From contig NZ_BTVP01000017.1 of the NCBI RefSeq assembly GCF_045863935.1, forward strand, positions 11,880-75,879: DNA of 64,000 nucleotides, written 5' to 3'. Shown here piece by piece: positions 59,334 through 64,000 of the stretch. A program made the position numbers and the translations under genes. Below the pieces are notes generated by a model. That model saw nothing but the letters and a program-made list of their open reading frames with translations. It searched no databases and was not told where the DNA came from. The DNA is from Parvibaculum sp045863935 (GTDB taxonomy: Bacteria > Pseudomonadota > Alphaproteobacteria > Parvibaculales > Parvibaculaceae). The first letter of the stretch is position 1, and each line of letters opens with the position of its first letter.

Positions 59334-60461
59334 ATGAATTTCGATTTTTCCGACGACCAGAAGATGCTGAAGGAGCAGGTCCGCAAGTTCCTTGCCGACA
59401 AATGCCCCATGAGCGTCACGCGCCGCGTCCTCGACGGCGACGAGCCCTATGCGAAGGAAGTCTGGAAGGGCCTCGTCGAGATGGGCCTCACCGGCACGGC
59501 CATTCCCGAAGAGTTCGGCGGCCTCGGCCTCGGCGCGCTTGAGCTCTGCGTCATCGCCGAAGAGCTCGGCCGCGCCGCCGCGCCCGTTCCCTTCTCCTCC
59601 TCGATCTATCTTGCCGCCGAGGCGATCAAGCTCTTCGGCACGCAGAAGCAGAAGCAGACCTGGCTGCCGAAACTCGCCAGCGGCGAAATTGTCGGCGCGC
59701 TCGCCGTCTCCGAAGGCACGCACACCGCCCATCCGCGCAACATCGAAACGAAATTCGCGGCCGGCAAGGTCAGCGGCGTGAAGCAGCCCGTCACCGATGG
59801 CGGCGCGGCCGATGTCGTGATCGTCGCCGTCAACACCGGCGGTTCCGGCGAGCAGGCGATCTCGCTCGCCATCGTCGATCTCAAGGCCGGCGGCATCTCC
59901 GCCGAGCCCGTCCGCACCATCGACCCCTCGCGCGAACACGTCACGCTCACCTTCAAGGATGCGCCCGCCGAAATCCTGGGCGACAAGCAGGGCGAGGGCT
60001 GGTCGCAGCTTTCGCGCGTGCTCGACGGCGCGGCCGTCCTCTTCGCCTTCGAACAGGTCGGCGGCACCGAGGCCGCGCTCGAAATGGCGCGCGACTATGC
60101 GCTCGAGCGTTATGCCTTCGGCCGCCAGATCGGTTCCTATCAGGCGATCAAGCACAAGCTCGCCGACATGTATGTGAAGAAGGAACTCGCGAAGTCGAAC
60201 GCCTATTTCGGCGCCATGATGCTCAACGATGAAGGTGCCGAGCTCACCGAGGCCGCCTCCGCCTCGCGCATCGCCGGCTCCGACGCCTATGTCTTCGCCG
60301 CGCAGGAGAACATCCAGACGCATGGCGGCATCGGCTACACATGGGAATCCGACTGCCAGTTCCATTATCGCCGCGCGAAACTCCTTGCCCTCACGATCGG
60401 TGCGCCGATCCAGTGGAAGGAAAAACTCGTCTCGCGCCTTGAAGCGAAGAACGCAGCATAA
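59334..60461 (+). CDS. Acyl-CoA dehydrogenase family protein, beta-like partner
   Basis: A 375-residue acyl-CoA dehydrogenase starting at ATG 59334 (NFDFSDDQKMLKEQVRKFLAD) after AAGGGAG. Internal landmarks are GLTGTAIPEEFGGLGLGALELCVIAEELG, GALAVSEGTHTAHPRNIETK, ALERYAFGRQIGSYQAIKHKLADM and AAQENIQTHGGIGYTWESDCQFHYRR. The very long open frame upstream in the same phase is an antisense shadow of the efflux operon. The next gene, 25 bp downstream, is the second member of the pair. Confidence 0.9.
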   Translation: MNFDFSDDQKMLKEQVRKFLADKCPMSVTRRVLDGDEPYAKEVWKGLVEMGLTGTAIPEEFGGLGLGALELCVIAEELGRAAAPVPFSSSIYLAAEAIKLFGTQKQKQTWLPKLASGEIVGALAVSEGTHTAHPRNIETKFAAGKVSGVKQPVTDGGAADVVIVAVNTGGSGEQAISLAIVDLKAGGISAEPVRTIDPSREHVTLTFKDAPAEILGDKQGEGWSQLSRVLDGAAVLFAFEQVGGTEAALEMARDYALERYAFGRQIGSYQAIKHKLADMYVKKELAKSNAYFGAMMLNDEGAELTEAASASRIAGSDAYVFAAQENIQTHGGIGYTWESDCQFHYRRAKLLALTIGAPIQWKEKLVSRLEAKNAA

Positions 60462-60486
60462 ATTAAAGATATTCGGGAGAACCAAA

Positions 60487-61716
60487 ATGGATTTCAACGA
60501 CACGCCAGAAGAAGCCGCCTACCGCGCACAAGTCCGCGCATGGCTGGACAAGAACGCGATCCGCAAGGAAAACGCCAAAGACATCGCCCCGCCGAAGGAT
60601 ATGGACGAACTGATCGCCCAGTCGAAAGCCTGGCAGGCGAAGAAGGCCGATGCCGGTTACGCCTGCATCACCTGGCCGAAGGAGTGGGGCGGCGGTGGCG
60701 GCACCACCATCAACAACGTGATCTACGGTCAGGAAGAATCGAAATACGCCGTCCCCGGCGGCATCTTCGCCATCGGGCTCGGCATGTGCATCCCGACCGT
60801 CATGGCCTGGGGCCCGGACGAGGCGAAGCAGCGTTTCGTGCGCCCCGCCGTGCGCGGCGACGAGATCTGGTGCCAGCTCTTCTCCGAACCCGCCGGCGGC
60901 TCGGACGTCGCGGGGCTCCGCACCAGGGCCGAGAGGGATGGCGACGAATGGGTCATCAACGGCCAGAAGGTCTGGACGTCCGGTGCCCATTTCTGCGACT
61001 ACGGCATCCTGCTCACGCGCACCGATCCCAATGTGCCCAAGCACAAGGGCCTCACCATGTTCTGGATCGACATGAAGGACCCGGCCGTCGAAGTGCGCCC
61101 CATCAAGCAGATGTCGGGCGGTGCGGAATTCAACGAAGTCTTCTTCACCAATCTCCGCGTGAAGGACAGCCAGCGTCTCGGCAATCCCGGCGACGGCTGG
61201 AAGGTCGCGCTGACCACGCTGATGAACGAGCGCCTCGCCGTCGGCGGTAGCCAGGGCAATGCCGACACGGATGATCTGATCGAACTCGCGCGCGAGACCG
61301 ACATCGCCGGTGAGCCCGCCATCCGCCACGGCGGCGTGCGCGAGCGAATCGCCGACTGGTATGTGCAGGCGCAAGGGTTGAAGTTCACGCGCTTCCGCAC
61401 ATTGACCGCGCTCTCGCGCGGCGAGACGCCCGGACCCGAAAGCTCGATCTCCAAGATCGTCGCGGCCAAGAAGATGCAGGACCTCGGCTCCTTCGGCATG
61501 GACCTGCAGGACATGGGCGGCGTCATCCGCGACCGCAAGCTCTCGCCGGCAGAAGGTGCGTATACGGAGCAGTGGATCGGCGCGGCGGGCTACCGCATCG
61601 CGGGCGGCACGGATGAAATCCTCCGTAACATCGTCGCCGAACGCGTCCTCGGCCTGCCGGGCGAAATCCGCGTCGACAAGGACCTGCCCTTCAACCAGGC
61701 CCCGAAGGGGAAGTAA
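60487..61716 (+). CDS. Acyl-CoA dehydrogenase, alpha-like partner
   Basis: A 409-residue acyl-CoA dehydrogenase starting at ATG 60487 (DFNDTPEEAAYRAQVRAWLDK), preceded by GGGAGAA. QLFSEPAGGSDVAGLRTRAERDG and GQKVWTSGAHFCDYGILLTRTDP form the FAD/substrate core. RIAGGTDEILRNIVAERVLGLP is the C-terminal FAD arm. It resembles actinobacterial FadE-type large-subunit enzymes acting on bulky or sterol side-chain CoA esters. It is the last gene of the row before a dispersed repeat and a terminator. Substrate not determinable. Confidence 0.93.
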   Translation: MDFNDTPEEAAYRAQVRAWLDKNAIRKENAKDIAPPKDMDELIAQSKAWQAKKADAGYACITWPKEWGGGGGTTINNVIYGQEESKYAVPGGIFAIGLGMCIPTVMAWGPDEAKQRFVRPAVRGDEIWCQLFSEPAGGSDVAGLRTRAERDGDEWVINGQKVWTSGAHFCDYGILLTRTDPNVPKHKGLTMFWIDMKDPAVEVRPIKQMSGGAEFNEVFFTNLRVKDSQRLGNPGDGWKVALTTLMNERLAVGGSQGNADTDDLIELARETDIAGEPAIRHGGVRERIADWYVQAQGLKFTRFRTLTALSRGETPGPESSISKIVAAKKMQDLGSFGMDLQDMGGVIRDRKLSPAEGAYTEQWIGAAGYRIAGGTDEILRNIVAERVLGLPGEIRVDKDLPFNQAPKGK

Positions 61717-61723
61717 GAAACCT

Positions 61724-61850
61724 TACCCCTCTCCCCTCCGGGGAGAGGGAGGGGCTCGGCGCCTCGCAGCGGCGTTGGGAAGGGTGAGGGGCGTTGGTGA
61801 AAAGGTCCGGTGGACCTTTTCCAGCCTCGAACGCCCTGGGCCAAGCGAAG
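61724..61850. repeat. Dispersed intergenic repeat, copy 2
   Basis: Shares modules with 52801-52900: a CTCTCCCCTCCGGGGAGAG palindrome, GGGAAGGGTGAGGGG, and AAAAGGTCCGGTGGACCTTTT (61800-61820; 9-bp arms, 3-base loop) followed by CCAGCCTCGAACGCCC. It sits in the 3' flank of the acyl-CoA dehydrogenase gene. Confidence 0.75.
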
Positions 61851-61874
61851 GGCCGGATCAGCCACCCACAAAAT

Positions 61875-61906
61875 AAAAAGGCCGGATCACCCGATCCGGC
61901 CTTTTT
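61875..61906. terminator. Bidirectional rho-independent terminator
   Basis: AAAAAGGCCGGATC and GATCCGGCCTTTTT form a perfect 14-bp inverted repeat with the 4-base loop ACCC. T-tracts are present on both strands. It closes the acyl-CoA dehydrogenase operon and insulates the following AbiE-type island. Confidence 0.85.
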
Positions 61907-62007
61907 CATTTCCGCCTCTGCTAAAACCACAAATGTCACCCCTGTGCTTGCCTGTACCGGCGCAGGTTGGCCGCGCTGAGTGAGATAAAAACTACTTGAT
62001 TTTTTTT

Positions 62008-62054
62008 AAAGTGGGCTATATACGCGTCCTTAGGACGCGTATATAGCCCACTTT
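62008..62054. promoter_or_regulatory. 47-bp palindrome 1 upstream of AbiE-type operon (putative antitoxin operator)
   Basis: Two perfect 22-bp arms around the 3-base loop TTA. The inner part CGCGTCC-TTA-GGACGCG and outer AAAGTGGGCTATATA are exact reverse complements. Its centre (62031) is exactly 100 bp from palindrome 2's centre (62131). AbiEi antitoxins in other bacteria repress their own promoter through two inverted repeats, which fits; the arm length is unusually long. Confidence 0.65.
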
Positions 62055-62096
62055 CTATCATAATTGCGTTGCATTGTCTCAGCTACGAATTGTGTC

Positions 62097-62124
62097 TTGA
62101 CTTTGCAATGCTCACATATATATA
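62097..62124 (+). promoter_or_regulatory. Candidate promoter of the AbiE-type operon
   Basis: TTGACT (62097-62102), 16-bp spacer, TATATA (62119-62124). The -10 element lies in the left arm of palindrome 2, so a bound repressor would block it. Transcription would begin near the centre of the palindrome (about 62131). Confidence 0.55.
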
Positions 62125-62154
62125 CGTCCTTAGGACGTATATATATGTGAGCAT
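62108..62154. promoter_or_regulatory. 47-bp palindrome 2 overlapping the promoter (putative antitoxin operator)
   Basis: Perfect 22-bp arms around TTA, sharing the TATATACG and GTCC-TTA-GGAC core with palindrome 1 but with different outer bases (ATGCTCACATATA). Its right arm ends at the first possible ATG (62153). Both palindromes have identical arm and loop lengths. Confidence 0.65.
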
Positions 62155-62165
62155 GTCTAAAAAAA

Positions 62166-63074
62166 ATGGCAGAACTACTTCGAGGTATTTACCCGGAAAG
62201 ACTTACGCTTGCCGGCCATCGACTGGCAGAGTTGCTGGAAGCCAATGGCAAGCCAGTCCTGACGCAATTCGATTTTTTCAGGATCATCTGGCGCATGTAT
62301 CTGACCTCGTCAGGTGAAAGGCTCTATCTCCGTCATGAAACACCGACCCAGGAAGACGGTAACCGCCTGAGGCTCAATCTGAAGAAATCAGGCCTCGTTG
62401 GCGCCGACCGGGATTATGGCTCCCGTATAATCCGTGTGTTGGCGATTTCGGATCTGCCAGCCGAAGACATTGCCTGCCTCGTTGATCCTACATGTTATGT
62501 CTCGCACCTCTCAGCCATGCAGCGATGGGGGCTGACTGATCGTAGCCCCGAGGCTTTGATACTGACGCGCCCTGACCGGAAGACTGCTACAAAGCAACTT
62601 GCGGCTCATATGGAAGGCCTGCTCGCGGAGAACGAAGAAAACCCTTTTCCTCTGAAAATCATCACGCATCCGGCTCGCGTTCGTAAGAGGACGGTCCATG
62701 TCTATGAGTCGAAAACCGCAGGCGCATCTCTGAACGTTCGCGGTGGCGATGTCCGCCTCTCGACGATTGGGCAGACGTTTCTCGATATGCTGCAAAAGCC
62801 TGATCTTTGCGGGGGCATGGACCACATCCTTGATGTCTGGGAAGAGCATGCCGCTACCTATCTGAGCGATATCGTTGCGGCCGTCGACACGGCCACAAGC
62901 GGCCTCGTCAAGAGCCGGGCCGGGTACATACTCGAAGAGCGTTTGGGGTTAAAGCATCCCAGCATTGAGCAATGGAAGGCATTGGGACAGCGCGGAAGTA
63001 GCCGCAAGCTAGATCCGTCGAAAGCTTTTGCCCCGACCTTCTCGGAGACGTGGATGATCTCGCTCAATGTCTGA
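62166..63074 (+). CDS. AbiEi-like antitoxin of an AbiE-type (type IV) toxin-antitoxin system
   Basis: A 302-residue protein with AbiEi features: an N-terminal winged-helix-type region (AELLRGIYPERLTLAGHRLAELLEANGKPVLTQFDFFRIIW), the segment DPTCYVSHLSAMQRWGLTDRSPEALILTRPDRK and a C-terminal domain with LSTIGQTFLDMLQKPDLCGGMDHILDVW. It is expected to repress the operon via the palindromes upstream and to counter the toxin. The ATG at 62166 has no clear Shine-Dalgarno; an ATG at 62153 lies in another frame and an A8 run (62159-62166) separates them. Overlaps the toxin gene by 8 bp. GC is lower than the host. Confidence 0.82.
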   Translation: MAELLRGIYPERLTLAGHRLAELLEANGKPVLTQFDFFRIIWRMYLTSSGERLYLRHETPTQEDGNRLRLNLKKSGLVGADRDYGSRIIRVLAISDLPAEDIACLVDPTCYVSHLSAMQRWGLTDRSPEALILTRPDRKTATKQLAAHMEGLLAENEENPFPLKIITHPARVRKRTVHVYESKTAGASLNVRGGDVRLSTIGQTFLDMLQKPDLCGGMDHILDVWEEHAATYLSDIVAAVDTATSGLVKSRAGYILEERLGLKHPSIEQWKALGQRGSSRKLDPSKAFAPTFSETWMISLNV

Positions 63075-63945
63075 CGACGCCATTGAAATCGATGTTGCTG
63101 GATGGGTCGAGCGCGCCAAAGCCGATCCCACTGCCTATGGACAGCGCCAGGCGGCAGAAATCACCCTGAATGCGATTGCGATGACCGCTCCCTTGAATGA
63201 GAAGCTCGTCCTCAAGGGCGGTATACTCATGGGGCTTGCGTATAATAGCCCGCGTCAAACCGCAGATATTGATCTATCTGCCATTCTCGCAGCTGAAGAC
63301 AATGTCGATGAGATGATCAGGGACTTCCTGGACTCGGCCTTTCCGAGTGCGGCGGCAAAGCTTGGCTATCCCGATCTGATCCTCAAAGTGCATTCGGTCA
63401 GAAAGCAACCCAAGCATATCGAGATCGAGGACGCGGAATTCCCGGCCCTCAAACTGAAAGTTGCTTTCGCTCAGCGTGGAACCCGTCAGGAACAAGCGCT
63501 ACGTGAAGGGAAAGCACCCGGGGTCATTGATCTCGATATTTCGTTCAACGAACCTTTGCGCCAAATTCAAATTCTGGAGCTAACGGGTGGCGAAGAGTTG
63601 CTCGCCTATGGGCTCGTTGATCTGATGGCCGAAAAATATCGCGCGATGTTGCAACAGGTCGAGCGCAATCGGAACCGGCGGCAGGATGTGTATGATCTTG
63701 ATCGGTTGATAGCGGGGCACGAATTCACGGTTGAAGTCCGCGCTCAAATTCTTGATGTGTTTATCGAAAAATGTCGGTCTCGATATATCGAGCCCACAGC
63801 GACATCGCTCCAGAATCCCGAAGTGAAAGCGCGGTCAGGAGCAAACTGGGATACGCTGGAACTTGAACTTGGCGACGTCCCGCCATTTGAAAAGTGTTTC
63901 GAGCGTGTGAGGGATTTTTACGAAACTTTGCCTTGGCAACGGTGA
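63067..63945 (+). CDS. AbiEii-like nucleotidyltransferase toxin
   Basis: A 292-residue protein of the AbiEii/AbiGii (DUF1814-type) nucleotidyltransferase toxin family. The active site reads LVLKGGILMGLAYNSPRQTADIDLS, with Gly51-Gly52 and the metal-binding Asp67-x-Asp69. The C-terminal motif is DLMAEKYRAMLQQVERN then RRQDVYDLDRL, with the conserved lysine and YDLDRL tail. Family members such as MenT/AbiEii transfer nucleotides to a tRNA or other target and cause growth arrest or phage-infection abortion. The ATG lies in the 3' end of the antitoxin gene, giving coupled translation. It ends 55 bp before the window edge. Confidence 0.85.
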   Translation: MSDDAIEIDVAGWVERAKADPTAYGQRQAAEITLNAIAMTAPLNEKLVLKGGILMGLAYNSPRQTADIDLSAILAAEDNVDEMIRDFLDSAFPSAAAKLGYPDLILKVHSVRKQPKHIEIEDAEFPALKLKVAFAQRGTRQEQALREGKAPGVIDLDISFNEPLRQIQILELTGGEELLAYGLVDLMAEKYRAMLQQVERNRNRRQDVYDLDRLIAGHEFTVEVRAQILDVFIEKCRSRYIEPTATSLQNPEVKARSGANWDTLELELGDVPPFEKCFERVRDFYETLPWQR

Positions 63946-64000
63946 TGACCTGCGCCCCAAGTTTCATCCAGTCGGAAGTAGAGTCTCGTGACCATTTGAG

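Noticed and set aside
62008..62154. Two palindromes as ends of an insertion sequence or as a CRISPR
   Set aside because: They are 100 bp apart with no transposase between, no target duplication seen, and only two units with non-repeated spacer; an operator role fits the promoter overlap better.

Overview
High-GC chromosomal window from an alphaproteobacterium. The evidence is a gene transfer agent (GTA) tail cluster, CtrA-type TTAA-N7-TTAA boxes, a rhizobial-type ccmI-ccmE-ccmF-ccmH block, PleC/DivL-like PAS kinases and many acyl-CoA dehydrogenases. The gene set would suit Parvibaculum or a relative, but this is an impression and not a proven assignment. No rRNA, tRNA, CRISPR array, transposase or integrase was found.

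Layout. 1-6024: the 3' end of a GTA/phage tail cluster (hub, NlpC/P60 peptidase, giant TIM-barrel tail-tip protein, DUF2793 protein, a SleB-like small protein and a tiny membrane protein). 6150-10185: a small membrane protein, then an SDR, a pair of acyl-CoA dehydrogenases and a nitroreductase. 10259-13287: a PepSY protein, a PhoP/PhoQ-like two-component pair and a glycine-zipper lipoprotein, bracketed by two copies of the same 17-bp direct-repeat box. 13400-15600: a possible miniature transcription unit with a perfect Shine-Dalgarno, a YihY membrane protein and a cold-shock protein. 15878-23791: an unrecognised protein, a D-cysteine desulfhydrase-like enzyme, a CoA transferase, a PAS kinase and a penicillin-acylase-type hydrolase. 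23958-29113: cytochrome c maturation genes ccmI, ccmE, ccmF and ccmH, with a chitosanase-like gene inserted. 29255-35972: a DegP-type protease, a second two-component pair and glnE. 36232-40687: a translationally coupled operon of two FAD oxidoreductases and a GcvT-like protein. 40908-43440: an EF-hand protein, an ECF sigma factor and two membrane proteins. 43514-46344: a PuuB-like oxidase and a PuuA-like glutamine synthetase. 46468-49789: a PAS kinase whose 3' end is duplicated around an inserted HSDR_N-domain gene. 50048-54068: pepN, a GNAT acetyltransferase and a conserved unknown. 54192-59136: an RND efflux permease and adaptor with a divergent MarR regulator. 59334-61716: a second pair of acyl-CoA dehydrogenases. 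61990-63945: a lower-GC AbiE-type toxin-antitoxin module preceded by two 47-bp palindromes exactly 100 bp apart.

The genes fall into recognisable jobs: lipid or CoA-thioester oxidation at both ends, envelope sensing and stress (two OmpR-family systems, DegP, ECF sigma/EF-hand, RND/MarR), heme protein assembly, nitrogen and polyamine metabolism (GlnE, PuuAB-like), and defence (AbiE, HSDR_N protein).

The most unusual signals are the paired AbiE palindromes, the homology-flanked insertion at the kinase 3' end, the small ORF with a 15-nt perfect anti-16S leader, and the shared response-regulator boxes around the PhoPQ-like operon. All functional calls rest on reading the translated sequence and recalling family motifs. 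No database search was run.
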